Of a DNA stretch of 64,000 nucleotides, positions 46,308 to 55,290 are shown piece after piece. Each line of letters begins with the position of its first letter. Position 1 is the first letter of the stretch. The notes under the pieces are model-generated. The model did not search any database. It saw only the letters and a list, made by a program, of their open reading frames with translations, and had not been told where the DNA came from. Where the stretch lies: positions 1 through 64,000 of the forward strand of contig NZ_SHKW01000001.1 in NCBI RefSeq assembly GCF_004217555.1, given 5' to 3'. A program made the position numbers and the translations under genes. Origin of the DNA: Edaphobacter modestus (GTDB lineage Bacteria > Acidobacteriota > Terriglobia > Terriglobales > Acidobacteriaceae).

Positions 46308-47040
46308 TTCGCTGCTCCAGTACATGGGTAGCTCTTCAAAGAACTGCCTTGCGTCGTCTCCTCATTGGCGCAACGGCGAAACAACTTAGTGAGGCCAACA
46401 CGCTTTGTCTGGTACGCAGCCAATTGCTGTCTTCGCTCTGTAATTTGCGCCTTCATCCCAGGCGGCCTCGGCAGATCAAGCGTGCTTACAGGAATCTCGC
46501 GATCAGTTCTGTTGATACCTTTGCTAATTCCTTACGAGCTGAAGACGGCTTCGTTGTATTTATTCAGCCATCCCTGCGACATCACAACCGACTTTCCCTC
46601 GATATTTTTCAACCACCGTTTTGCACTGAGGTACCACGCTCGTCAAGCTGGACCAAAGCATTCGCTTCATAGTTCGAGTTGAAGGCAGCTAGAGTCAAGT
46701 TCGACGATCCCACAAGGGCATAGCAGCTTCTGTCCTTCTCTCTCCAAAACACAGCCTTTGGGTGAAAACCAACGATTCGGTCAGCTACAAGGAATTCGGC
46801 CTTACGCTTAGGCGGCAACCATGCCATCACCTTACTGCAAGCGATCTTTCTTGTGATCCCGAAATCCCTGCCAACAATCATTCGAAAATGACGACAAGCC
46901 GGAGTCAATTTGAGAGATGTGTCCCAATCGGTCAGATATGCCGTCACTACAAACAATTCAATCCCCTGGCTGAAGGCTCGTTTGTAGTGGTTGGAAAGAT
47001 TCTTCCCTGACTCTGGCGTGTGAAGAACTAGTTTGGTCAT
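46308..47040 (-). pseudogene. Phospholipase-D-like (HKD) domain gene, decayed
   Basis: From ATG 47040: MTKLVLHTPESGKNLSNHYK, then FHPKAVFWREKDRSCYALVG and SSNLTLAAFNSNYEANALVQ. This is an HKD-type half site (His-x-Lys, then Gly-Ser-Ser-Asn) of PLD-like nucleases. After a stop, related sequence continues in other frames (KRWLKNIEGKSVVMSQGWL; TKLFRRCANEE; QFFEELPMYWSSEG) and ends exactly at the MITE. At least three lesions are present. The lost part may have been a defence or restriction-type effector (inference from the family). Confidence 0.6.
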
Positions 47041-47070
47041 CGTTAGATCACTCTACCTTGTCCCCAGGGG

Positions 47071-47460
47071 CTACGCATGAAAAATACCTGTGAGGACCTG
47101 GCGCATGTACTGGTTGTTCCATGCGGCTATTTTTCGTCGTCCGCGCAAGCTGTTCCTTGATCTGTTATGTCGTCGGACGAGGTTGATGGCGATCTTTCGC
47201 AGCAAGGCAAAATTGCGGACGGCGGTGCGGGCGCGAACCCGACAGTCATCCGCTTGATCGATCTTCTGGACGATACGAATATGTGGAGCCACCCGCTTCA
47301 CTTTTTCACTCAATTCCAAGCCAAACTGAGGATCCGAAGCAGCCCTTTCCTCAATAAGCTCCGTTAATGGAGCTTCGTAACGTTCGGGTCGACTCTGAAA
47401 CAGAGTGATGAGGCCGGAACCCTCATCACTGTCCTTGAACTTGCTCTTGATCCAGATCAA
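47071..47460 (-). CDS. Chimeric ORF: unknown N-terminus fused to an ISAs1-type transposase tail
   Basis: 129 residues. The first 77 (MIWIKSKFKDSDEGSGLITL, then TELIEERAASDPQFGLELSE) have a helical acidic pattern. From DDCRVRARTAVRNFALLRK to the end (SLRGRRKIAAWNNQYMRQVL) the sequence is the C-terminus of ISAs1-family transposases. Probably an IS remnant joined in frame to the 5' part of another gene. It starts 3 bases after the ParD-like antitoxin gene, where the toxin would be expected. Confidence 0.5.
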   Translation of the reverse strand: MIWIKSKFKDSDEGSGLITLFQSRPERYEAPLTELIEERAASDPQFGLELSEKVKRVAPHIRIVQKIDQADDCRVRARTAVRNFALLRKIAINLVRRHNRSRNSLRGRRKIAAWNNQYMRQVLTGIFHA

Positions 47461-47463
47461 GAT

Positions 47464-47742
47464 TCAAGCTGTTTTGGTCCTTCCAGTGACTTCGGCACGC
47501 CTCTGGATCCGAGCCCGGATTCGGCCGATCACGTCAACTTCAACCTCGCCACTGTCAATACCGGCTTGCACTGCCGCGCGAAGCGCCTGAAGTTTAACCC
47601 CGTTTTCATTGTCGTCTTCTTCTAGAGCTCGCAGACCAGCCATAAGAACTTCGCTTGCATTGGCATATTGCCCGCTCTGGATCTTCTGATCAACAAACTG
47701 ATCCATTTCCGACGTGAGATTGATATTCCGAGTCGGCATCAT
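47464..47742 (-). CDS. ParD-like ribbon-helix-helix antitoxin
   Basis: 92 residues with GGAGG before the start (ATGATG). Ribbon-helix-helix: RNINLTSEMDQFVDQKIQSG, then YANASEVLMAGLRALEEDD, the hallmark of the ParD/CC2985 family; the C-terminal tail (ALRAAVQAGIDSGEVEVDVI) is the toxin-wrapping part. Its normal partner, a ParE toxin directly downstream, is absent: the next frame is chimeric. So this is an orphan antitoxin. It would normally repress its own promoter. Confidence 0.85.
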   Translation of the reverse strand: MMPTRNINLTSEMDQFVDQKIQSGQYANASEVLMAGLRALEEDDNENGVKLQALRAAVQAGIDSGEVEVDVIGRIRARIQRRAEVTGRTKTA

Positions 47743-48186
47743 GGTCCTCCGTCACTTCATGATAGAACTATTGACAATAGAACCTCTCTCAACATTCTCT
47801 GAAGCATATCGACCACCGAATCCGAGGCTAACAACTACGAGAAATCGGCTAGATCTTGCGGCGAATCGGTTCATATTTATCCCCGATATGACAGTGATCG
47901 AAAAGATCCACAATTATTGTGGACGTGTTGGATGTTCGCCACTACTGGCCGCCTTAGTAGGCGGAATATTTGCATAGTAGGCAAATCTATTATTCAGTAG
48001 GCGGAATTATTATTTACCTCCAACGACGACGTGATTCCGCATCCCAATGCTGACCACTTTGACAGGTACTTATTGGTCATTTTTCGTGACCCGCTAGACC
48101 TGTCACCTATGAATCTTTCCCACTCGATTGAAACTGAGTTCAGCACCCGTTAAAACCCGGTCGAGAATTCCCGCCACTTTCGAGTA
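47743..48186. other. Intergenic stretch with palindrome and 20-bp-period repeats
   Basis: No gene. At 47907-47923 TCCACAAT-T-ATTGTGGA is a perfect palindrome. At 47956, 47976 and 47996 the heptamer AGTAGGC recurs exactly every 20 bases. A further inverted pair GACAGGT/ACCTGTC spans 48060-48107. These lie upstream of the ParD-like gene and of the RMF-like remnant. Confidence 0.5.
47956..48015. repeat. Three iteron-like repeats, exact 20-bp period
   Basis: Units: AGTAGGCGGAATATTTGCAT, AGTAGGCAAATCTATTATTC, AGTAGGCGGAATTATTATTT. The invariant AGTAGGC is followed by an AT-rich half. Regular spacing of about two helical turns suits cooperative protein binding (iterons or operators). Confidence 0.55.
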
Positions 48187-48378
48187 ATGTCCAGAATCTC
48201 GCCCGTCCGAGGCGTGCGGGAAGAGCAGGAAACAGATTACGAACGTGGTTATGATAGCGCTGGCGCGATGTTCCATTCAGCGAAGAAGCCAGCGAGGAAT
48301 GGAAGCAAGGATGGCGGGAAGCTGATCACGAGCTTTCGGGCGATGAGGATGCCGAGTTTTAAGAAAGGCGGCCACGCT
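48187..48378 (+). pseudogene. Small RMF/CrpP-like protein, frameshifted
   Basis: ETDYERGYDSAG in one frame is followed after one missing base near 48265 by PFSEEASEEWKQGWREADHE in the next, stop at about 48361. The RGY...W..GWREA pattern recalls ribosome-modulation-factor-like small proteins. Without repair the frame reads a meaningless basic tail. Short tandem GCCTAAACAAC repeats follow at 48407-48440. Confidence 0.4.
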
Positions 48379-48549
48379 GGGCCGCCCAGGTTCGCTAGAC
48401 GCAACGCCTAAACAACGCCCCGCCTAAACAACACCCCGCCTTCGACCGATTCGATAACTAAACGGTTTGGATATCGGTCATTGGAGTTAGTGAATTGGAA
48501 CATCTTAGTCATAAACCACCCTAACCTAGGGTCCTCCAACCATTCGTCC

Positions 48550-49977
48550 CTAAAACTTATAGCCGGCCCACAGGGCCCAATAGTTCAGGTTGCGGCCGGG
48601 TTGCGTCTCCTTCAAGAACCTGCCAGCGTAGAAAATTCCATAGTCAGCCTGAAACCAGAGATGTCGGTCAACCTGCCATCGCAACTCCGTGCCCGGCCTG
48701 TGTCCGACAAATCGCGCTTGGCTATTGCCTGCGGGCCGGATCAGAAATCCGGGGACCGAGTAGACTCCGTCCCGGACATTTTCCCGCCACTGAAAAATCC
48801 AATCGACCGATGCGGTCACGTTGTGCGGAAATGTTGTTTCGACATGCGGATGAACATCGATGAAGTTAATCGGACCGGGCCCCGTTGTGGCCAGGACTCC
48901 GAAGTAGTTCCCCTTCGGAAAGAGGGGATTGAAGGTCGCCAAGGTTTTTGAACTGGGATTATCTCCACTCGAGATGTCTGCCTTTACGCTGAACCGCGGT
49001 TTCAGCCGAACCGTCGGAAATCGATAGCCCGTTTCGGACGCAACCGTCCATGCCCGAATGTTCCCGGAGCCGAACGTGCCGAACTGCCAGAGGCCTTCGT
49101 AATCAAAATCCAGTCCGGACGATTCCGTTGCAACGGGGCGCGAAATCCTCGCACCCAAGGTGTGGCGCAACTCTCGAGCCGTGCCTCGTTCGAAAGTCGC
49201 CTGCCTGCGGTCCAGGCCCAAGTAGTAGGCCTCCAGGGATATTTTGCGTGGTAAGGCCCGGGTGGCGTACACGCCCCAGAAGCCAACGGCGTGATTCGGT
49301 GCGTTGTCAAAGAACCCGGGATTGTCCAAGTCGGGACGAACAGCGAATCCGTCGATTTGCCAAGAGTCCATCTTGCTTTTGACCATGAAGCCGTCAAAGC
49401 TCAGCCGAACATTCGGACCTTCCCGCACATCAATCAAGCGCCCGGAGCCGTACTCGAGTTCCTGCCTGCCAACACGGAGTGCGATGGAGTTCGCACCTTT
49501 GGAAGTGCCAAGTTCCAGAAATCCGGCCTGGAAGTCGAGCTTCTTTTCGTCGATGTGTCGCGGGCCACCTATCCGGTATGAATTCAATCCACTCTTTAAC
49601 TCAACGAATGAACGCACATGTTTTCCATAGTGAGCGTCAAGCGAAAGCATGTATCGTTCGTTCAGATACCCGTTCATGTAGGGCTGCTGTCCCCAATTGT
49701 CATTGCCGATCTGCTCCCAGACCTCTCGAGCCTCACCTCCGATGGTGAGATACCAGTCGTCCGCAGGGTTTCGCAAAGGGATGTACTTGATCGGATCCCA
49801 GAAGTCCTGCCGGAGAGCCCGATCGCGCAGGAAGGTCCAGTTCTCGTCCTCACGCAGCAGCGTGTAACTGCGATCCGAGATCGCGGGGTTCTCGGCATTG
49901 GCTGACTGTGCGTGTGCAATCAACCCGGTCAGGAAAAAGGCTGCGATCAAAACTCGAAAGATTCGCGTCGATTTCAT
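48550..49977 (-). CDS. Outer-membrane porin of the alginate-export family
   Basis: 475 residues. Signal peptide (FRVLIAAFFLTGLIAHAQSA), then a beta-barrel with alternating aromatic strands, e.g. DWYLTIGGEAREVWEQIGND and RVGRQELEYGSGRLIDVREG, ending in the aromatic C-terminal strand LNYWALWAGYKF. The GRQEL and R-rich lumen motifs are those of alginate-export/AlgE-like porins, used for passive uptake or export of anionic or aromatic solutes. It is the last gene of the minus-strand operon, 100 bases after the VOC gene, and probably admits the operon's substrate (inference). Confidence 0.85.
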   Translation of the reverse strand: MKSTRIFRVLIAAFFLTGLIAHAQSANAENPAISDRSYTLLREDENWTFLRDRALRQDFWDPIKYIPLRNPADDWYLTIGGEAREVWEQIGNDNWGQQPYMNGYLNERYMLSLDAHYGKHVRSFVELKSGLNSYRIGGPRHIDEKKLDFQAGFLELGTSKGANSIALRVGRQELEYGSGRLIDVREGPNVRLSFDGFMVKSKMDSWQIDGFAVRPDLDNPGFFDNAPNHAVGFWGVYATRALPRKISLEAYYLGLDRRQATFERGTARELRHTLGARISRPVATESSGLDFDYEGLWQFGTFGSGNIRAWTVASETGYRFPTVRLKPRFSVKADISSGDNPSSKTLATFNPLFPKGNYFGVLATTGPGPINFIDVHPHVETTFPHNVTASVDWIFQWRENVRDGVYSVPGFLIRPAGNSQARFVGHRPGTELRWQVDRHLWFQADYGIFYAGRFLKETQPGRNLNYWALWAGYKF

Positions 49978-50077
49978 TTCTTAATCACTAATTTCGTACA
50001 CCTTCGCGGACAGAGAACTTTGCGATCTCTCTCGAGCGCCCCACCGCAGGTCATCGCTGGCAGTGGCCGGACACACA

Positions 50078-51010
50078 CTAATTGCTCACGGGGGAGTGGA
50101 CCTCGGCAATATAACCGCCAGGAAATTGAAGGATGGCTGCATTCCTTTGATCGGCAGTGTAAGGAGCGACCAGAATCTCTACGCCAGCTGCTTTGGCCTT
50201 GGCAAGGGTATCCGTGAGGTTTGCGACCTCATAGCCGGTCGTCTCGCGTCCGTAGGGATACGGCAGGTGACCATCCGTTACGAGCACGGTCAACTTGCCG
50301 AAGTTCGATTCGATGCGGATTCTGCGATAGATGTCCTTCGGTCGTCCGATCTCGACGCCGGGCGCATGCGGGTTATCGGAGACCACTTTGCCATGAGAGA
50401 AGCCCAGAAAGCTCCGAAGAAACGCCTCCAGCCTGTTGGTGGACACATAGACCCGGTTTTCCGGAATCGTCTGAAGCGCCTTGTAGGACGGAGCGGTGGT
50501 ATGCCAGTACAGTTGCATATTCACGCCTCCCGGCCATTGAATGACGACATCGCGTCCAATCGGATCGTTAAATTGGCTGACGAGCACATCCGCTCCATCT
50601 GCTACCGCGCTTTGGGTCGCTCCATCCAGGTCTGTCACCAAGTAACCTGTCCGCTCAGCGCCGAATGGATAAGGTACCGGCGTCTTGAAGCCAAACACCG
50701 ACACGGTTCCCACTGGTGTCATGACCAGTTGCGACATCGTGCTGCTCGGAGTCGGTGTCACGGTAAAGACGCCTTGCTTCGTAGTCGTGCCTCCAAAGGT
50801 CGCCAGAAGACTGGCCACGAAACGATCGAAATCCTCTGGAAAGACATAAACGTGAGTTGTATCGTACTGCGGTGCCACTCCCGGATTCGGCGTTGACGTA
50901 GAAGCGTGGACGACCAGCGGTGTAGTTCCTGATAACCATGAAAGACCCGCGCTCCCATAGATCAGGAGGGTGGCGACGGTGGTCACGATAAGGTATCTGG
51001 TAGTGCGCAT
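50078..51010 (-). CDS. Exported VOC (glyoxalase-like) protein
   Basis: 310 residues from ATG 51010 with AAAGGAGA upstream. Signal peptide/anchor (YLIVTTVATLLIYGSAGLSW). Two pairs of beta-alpha-beta-beta-beta modules: TTHVYVFPEDFDRFVASLLA with RDVVIQWPGGVNMQLYWHT, and ENRVYVSTNRLEAFLRSFLG with NAAILQFPGGYIAEVHSPVS. The His ... Glu/Tyr pattern fits a metal-binding VOC fold. Substrate unknown. It starts 11 bases after the aquaporin gene. Confidence 0.8.
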   Translation of the reverse strand: MRTTRYLIVTTVATLLIYGSAGLSWLSGTTPLVVHASTSTPNPGVAPQYDTTHVYVFPEDFDRFVASLLATFGGTTTKQGVFTVTPTPSSTMSQLVMTPVGTVSVFGFKTPVPYPFGAERTGYLVTDLDGATQSAVADGADVLVSQFNDPIGRDVVIQWPGGVNMQLYWHTTAPSYKALQTIPENRVYVSTNRLEAFLRSFLGFSHGKVVSDNPHAPGVEIGRPKDIYRRIRIESNFGKLTVLVTDGHLPYPYGRETTGYEVANLTDTLAKAKAAGVEILVAPYTADQRNAAILQFPGGYIAEVHSPVSN

Positions 51011-51021
51011 TGAAATCTCCT

Positions 51022-51852
51022 TTACTGCGGGGCCGATATTTTTAGAGCTGATTTGTTGCTGGATGCCGGACAGTGCCCGCATAGCCTATGGGTCAATACC
51101 TTCCGACGATACTGAAGTAGCGATATGGGCCACGCCTCGATTGCTGCCCCCACCAATGGGGCTACCAAGTACACCCATAGGAATTGCGTTTGCCCCGAAA
51201 TGACAGCCGGCCCAAACTGGCGGGCGGGGTTCAGGCTGCCTCCAGTCGTTGTTCCTAGCACCGCGATTCCGAGGCCCACGAGAGCCCCAACGATCCAAGG
51301 AACGAATGGCGTCAGTCGTTGTACCGCGAGGCAGAACCCGACAAGCGACACGATGACCGCCATGCCGAAGGCTTCGATGGCGAATAGTTCCGAGGTCGAC
51401 CATCCCGGTCCTGGCTGGAGCGCACCATATGCTACCGTCGGTTCCGCCACAACATGGCCCCACACCGTGCGAGCGGCGACGACCCCAAGTACGGAACCGA
51501 GTAATTGGGCGATGGTGTAGGGGATGACCCCTGCTCCGGGGAAGACTCCGAAGCGCCACATGGCCAGCGAGATTGCCGGATTCATGTGCCCCCCGGAGGC
51601 CCTTCCCGGTGGGCTGAGAATCAGTCCGGCAAGCAGAAAGGCGACAGCAGCCCCCACGATCCAGAGCTCGGCATGGATCCCAGGGATCGTCCGTGAGATG
51701 GGCGACGGGCCAATCACCCACCTTACGATACTGACTACGCCGAATAGCAGAACAGAGGTGAGGATCAGCTCAAACGCGCTGTCTCGCGCGAGTCGACCAA
51801 AGCTCACGCGCTCCCCCTTGTTGGGCCGTCCTTGAGATGGATCCAATTGCAT
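51022..51852 (-). CDS. Aquaporin/glycerol facilitator family channel (MIP)
   Basis: 276 residues, six hydrophobic helices and two NPA half-helices: SGGHMNPAISLAMW and GGSLNPARQFGPAVI. The Arg after the second NPA (NPAR), part of the selectivity filter, is present. The N-terminal 30 residues and C-terminal 25 are polar. It probably passes water or a small neutral solute. It is encoded between the amidohydrolase (17 bases) and the VOC protein (11 bases), so it may move a product or substrate of these enzymes. Confidence 0.9.
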   Translation of the reverse strand: MQLDPSQGRPNKGERVSFGRLARDSAFELILTSVLLFGVVSIVRWVIGPSPISRTIPGIHAELWIVGAAVAFLLAGLILSPPGRASGGHMNPAISLAMWRFGVFPGAGVIPYTIAQLLGSVLGVVAARTVWGHVVAEPTVAYGALQPGPGWSTSELFAIEAFGMAVIVSLVGFCLAVQRLTPFVPWIVGALVGLGIAVLGTTTGGSLNPARQFGPAVISGQTQFLWVYLVAPLVGAAIEAWPISLLQYRRKVLTHRLCGHCPASSNKSALKISAPQ

Positions 51853-51869
51853 ATCCTTTCAATTTGGAG

Positions 51870-53705
51870 TTAGAAAGCGAAGCAATCGCAGCCGAGACTC
51901 CAAAGTCCCTTGTCGCCCAAGATCCATTGGTGCGTCTTATGAGCGGCGGAATACTTGCCATCGTGCCATGACATCGCGTGGCTCGCTGTAGCCCCGACGG
52001 TCGATTGTTCCTCACTACGCGCATATCCACCGTTTTGGTTGACAGGAGACCAGTCCGGACTCACGGGCAGTTCCGGAGGCGCCATGCTTGAGAATTCGCC
52101 TGCTGCATAAACTACCTTGCCCCCGACGATAGTCAGCACCGACTCCAGGTTCTTTATCTCCTCTTCAGGAATTGAGAAGTAGTCCGAGGAGAGGACCGCC
52201 AAGTCGCCGAGCTGCCCTGGGGCTAGCGATCCTTTCTTGCCGTCTTCCGTAGAAAACCAACTGCTGCCGACGGTATAAAGCTCGAGTGCTTTCGAGCGGT
52301 CCAACCGGTTTTTCTCGGTATATAAGCTCAACCCACCGATGGTCTTCCCGGTCACCAGCCAATAAAGAGAAAGGAATGGATTATAGCTCGAGACCCGCGT
52401 GGCGTCTGTGCCGGCTCCCACTGGGACTCCCATCTCCAACATTCTTTGAATTGGAGGCGTGCGTTTCGCCTGCTGCGCGCCATAACGCTCGACAAAATAT
52501 TCGCCCTGAAAAGCCATTCTGTTCTGAACGGCAATACCGCCACCAAGTGATTTGATTCGCTCAATATTCCGGTCGGAAATCGTCTCGCAGTGATCAAAAA
52601 ACCAGTGCAGTCCGTCAAAAGGAATCTCGCGGTTAACCTCCTCGTACACATTCAAGGCCCGAGAGATTGTTTCGTCGTACGTAGCATGCATGCGGAACGG
52701 CCATCGGTTTTCCGCGAGGTGATGAATCACCGCCTTCAACTCGGTCTCCATGACAGGCGCCATGTCCGGCCGAGGTTGAAGGAAGTCTTCGAAGTCGGCA
52801 GCAGAGAAAACCAGCATCTCGCCTGCACCGTTCACGCGATAGAAGTCATCGCCATCGCCAGGCTTGGTCATCTTTGTCCAATTCTGGAAGTCGGCAAGTT
52901 CCTGCTTTGGTTTCTGAGTGAAAAGGTTGTAGGCCAGTCGAATCGAGAGTTCACCCTTCTTGTGCAGTTCGTTCACGACCCCATAGTCGTCAGGGTAGTT
53001 CTGGAAGCCACCGCCCGCATCGATTGCACTGGTGATGCCGAAACGATTCAATTCTCTGAAGAAGAGACGCGATGAGTTAAGCTGGTCTTCCCGCGACAGC
53101 CTGGGTCCCTTCGCCAAGGTCGAGTACAGAATGTTTGCGTTCGGTTTGGCCAACAGAAGACCCGTGGGATTACCCTGCTTGTCGCGTTGAATCTCGCCGC
53201 CGGGAGGATTCGGGGTGTCTTTTGTGTAGCCCACTGCGCGTAGCGCTGCCCGGTTGAGCAACACCCGGTCGTACAAGTGCATGACGAAAACCGGGGTGTC
53301 CGGGGACACCGAGTTGATCTCATCCAACGTCGGCATCCTGCGCTCGGCAAACTGAAACTCCGTCCACCCGCCGACAACCCGCACCCACTGAGGCGCGGGC
53401 GTCCGAGCCGCTTGCTCCTTGAGCATTCGCAGCGCATCGGCGAGCGATGGCACCCCATCCCAACGCAACTCCAGGTTGAAATTGAGCCCACCGCGGATCG
53501 GATGCATATGGGAATCGTTGAGACCGGGGATGACCGTTCTCCGATTTCCATCAATGACCGTTGTCATTGGGCCCCGCAGCCGAAGGATCTCCTCGTCTGT
53601 GCCGGCCGCACTGATTGTTCCGGCGGTGATGGCAACCGCTTCGACAAACGCTGGCACTCGATTTGTCGCGATCCTGGCGTTGTGAAGTATTGTGTCAACT
53701 ACCAT
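51870..53705 (-). CDS. YtcJ-like metal-dependent amidohydrolase
   Basis: 611 residues from ATG 53705 with AAGGAGA upstream. Amidohydrolase-3 family: N-terminal beta-sandwich (ILHNARIATNRVPAFVEAVA), VIPGLNDSHMHPIRGG with the metal-binding His-x-His, RMHATYDETISR, WFFDHCETISDRNIERI and GVPVGAGTDATRVSSYNPFL (metal Asp). The C-terminus adds about 60 unusual residues, ending with Cys-containing GLWSLGCDCFAF. It is cytosolic by sequence. It should hydrolyse an amide or related bond of an unknown compound. Middle of the operon. Confidence 0.88.
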   Translation of the reverse strand: MVVDTILHNARIATNRVPAFVEAVAITAGTISAAGTDEEILRLRGPMTTVIDGNRRTVIPGLNDSHMHPIRGGLNFNLELRWDGVPSLADALRMLKEQAARTPAPQWVRVVGGWTEFQFAERRMPTLDEINSVSPDTPVFVMHLYDRVLLNRAALRAVGYTKDTPNPPGGEIQRDKQGNPTGLLLAKPNANILYSTLAKGPRLSREDQLNSSRLFFRELNRFGITSAIDAGGGFQNYPDDYGVVNELHKKGELSIRLAYNLFTQKPKQELADFQNWTKMTKPGDGDDFYRVNGAGEMLVFSAADFEDFLQPRPDMAPVMETELKAVIHHLAENRWPFRMHATYDETISRALNVYEEVNREIPFDGLHWFFDHCETISDRNIERIKSLGGGIAVQNRMAFQGEYFVERYGAQQAKRTPPIQRMLEMGVPVGAGTDATRVSSYNPFLSLYWLVTGKTIGGLSLYTEKNRLDRSKALELYTVGSSWFSTEDGKKGSLAPGQLGDLAVLSSDYFSIPEEEIKNLESVLTIVGGKVVYAAGEFSSMAPPELPVSPDWSPVNQNGGYARSEEQSTVGATASHAMSWHDGKYSAAHKTHQWILGDKGLWSLGCDCFAF

Positions 53706-53770
53706 AGAGTTCTCCTTAGTAGCAAAGCGCTGTTGTTCAGAGGGCAGGGTTTGCCTGCCCTCCACGAGCT

Positions 53771-54478
53771 CTATTTGTGTGCGAGTTCCGCGGTGGGGAC
53801 CACGTACTCCGGCAACTTCGTAGCGGGAGCGCCATGAACCATCGTGTAGCAATATTCGACGCCGATGCCATAAGCGCCATAGTGCGTCTTCGCGAGGTCC
53901 ATCACAGCGTCGTAGGTATCCCGGTTTGCCCAGTCGCGCTGCCATTCCAGGGTCACAGAGAGGGCCGTCACCGGTTTTGCTCCCGCCTGGACAACACGAC
54001 GCATTGCATTGTCGTGTGCGAGTTGGCTAACGTCGCCGCAGCAATCTTCGACCACGTAAACCTCGTAGCCATCGTGGATCGCCTGCACTGTCGGAAGAGC
54101 CACACAGGTCTCCGTCCATAGCCCGGCCAGCACAATCTTCTTGCGACCTGTCTTCTCGATTGCCGCAACGAAGTTCTTGTCGTCCCAGGAATTCATGGAC
54201 GAACGCTCGATCGGTTGCTGGCCCGGGAACACGGACCGGATCTGCGGCCACAGATTCCCGCTGAAGCTCTTTGTCTCGACCGTCGTCAGCACCACCGGCA
54301 CGTCGAATACCCGCGCTGCTTTTCCTAACGCGACAGTACAGTTAATGATCGACTGGCGATCAAAGTTACTCGTTCCGAACAGCATTTGCGGTTGGTGATC
54401 GATCAGCGCCACGACGCAGTTGTCTGGTGTGAGAAGTCCTTTTTCGCTACGCTTCGATGTTCCGTTATTTTGACCCAT
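53771..54478 (-). CDS. Isochorismatase-family cysteine hydrolase
   Basis: 235 residues from ATG 54478 with GGAGA upstream. Catalytic triad by family alignment: Asp in CVVALIDHQPQMLFG, Lys in GRKKIVLAGLW and Cys in LWTETCVALPTVQAIHDGY. The C-terminal 60 residues (REWANRDTYDAV-like, THYGAYGIGVEYCYTMVHG) extend the usual fold. Family members hydrolyse isochorismate, nicotinamide or N-carbamoyl compounds. It is the first gene of the minus-strand operon and lies 75 bases after a sigma-54-like promoter. Confidence 0.88.
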   Translation of the reverse strand: MGQNNGTSKRSEKGLLTPDNCVVALIDHQPQMLFGTSNFDRQSIINCTVALGKAARVFDVPVVLTTVETKSFSGNLWPQIRSVFPGQQPIERSSMNSWDDKNFVAAIEKTGRKKIVLAGLWTETCVALPTVQAIHDGYEVYVVEDCCGDVSQLAHDNAMRRVVQAGAKPVTALSVTLEWQRDWANRDTYDAVMDLAKTHYGAYGIGVEYCYTMVHGAPATKLPEYVVPTAELAHK

Positions 54479-54552
54479 ATTAATTTCTCCGTTGGTTTGG
54501 TGTAGTTGCACTTTCAAAATCGCTCTTTGTAGTCGCTTGCAAAGTCCGTCTT

Positions 54553-54568
54553 CGCAACGATTGTGCCT
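54553..54568 (-). promoter_or_regulatory. Sigma-54-like promoter of the amidohydrolase operon
   Basis: On the minus strand AGGCACAATCGTTGCG carries GGCAC and TTGC at the exact -24/-12 spacing (consensus TGGCACG-N4-TTGCW). About 175-220 bases further upstream an inverted repeat (ATTTAGGTCG at 54743, CGATCTAAAT at 54781-54790) could hold an activator. Confidence 0.6.
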
Positions 54569-54578
54569 CCGAGTAGAA

Positions 54579-55290
54579 CTGCAGTGACCCGGCGATACTA
54601 GCAATGCTGGGGAGCGAGATAAATTACATGTTCCTGTAAGGCGTCCTGTCGATTTATCACCCGCAGACCCAGGTCCATTGCTGACAGCGCATTCGTGCAG
54701 GATGCAGTTCATAGTGCGCTGAACCACACCTGCAACTCTTCCATTTAGGTCGGAGTGTGACGTTCGGAACAGGTGTAGATCGATCTAAATGAAGTCGAAT
54801 GCAACAGAAACCATCGTTAGCCCACGTGCGTTCAGCAAGCGACTACAAGGAAGATGTAATTGTTTGCCGCGGTAGTGATTGCTAGCATCGCGCCATTGGA
54901 TGGCTAAATGGGCCGAGCACTCCGTCGAACTCGCAAATCGGCCTCGAGCGTAAACGATGAGGATTACCGAGGAGATCCGTGGCGACTGCGGCGAACGTGG
55001 AGAAGATATTGGGCAAAGGCGCGCCAATTTGTTGTGCGTGCGCCGGTGAGGTTTATACGTGACTCAGCCGGACATTGCTGTTGTTGGCGGGGCTTGCCTG
55101 GCTGGCTTCTGGCATGGCGACCAAGGCTGGGCTATGCGTCGCGCTATATGACGCGGTGGACCCTACCGGTGACGGTCCGCGGAGTGGGCGCCAGCTCGAA
55201 AGATTACTCCGACGGCGGTATTCCAAGGATGCCTAATGGCAGGCCGCCTTCATATATAGCTGCCAGAGCATGCACTAGGAGGACAAGCAC
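54579..55290. other. Divergent intergenic region without a supported gene
   Basis: It contains the upstream part of the minus-strand operon and the upstream part of the small gene at 55291. Overlapping plus-strand frames at 54908-55294 (very Arg-rich) and a hydrophobic frame near 55065-55235 (LLLLAGLAWLASGMATKAGL) have no ribosome sites and no known family. I leave them uncalled. Confidence 0.35.

Noticed and set aside
47956..48015. 20-bp-period repeats considered as CRISPR
   Set aside because: The invariant part is only 7 bases and the period too short for repeat-spacer units.
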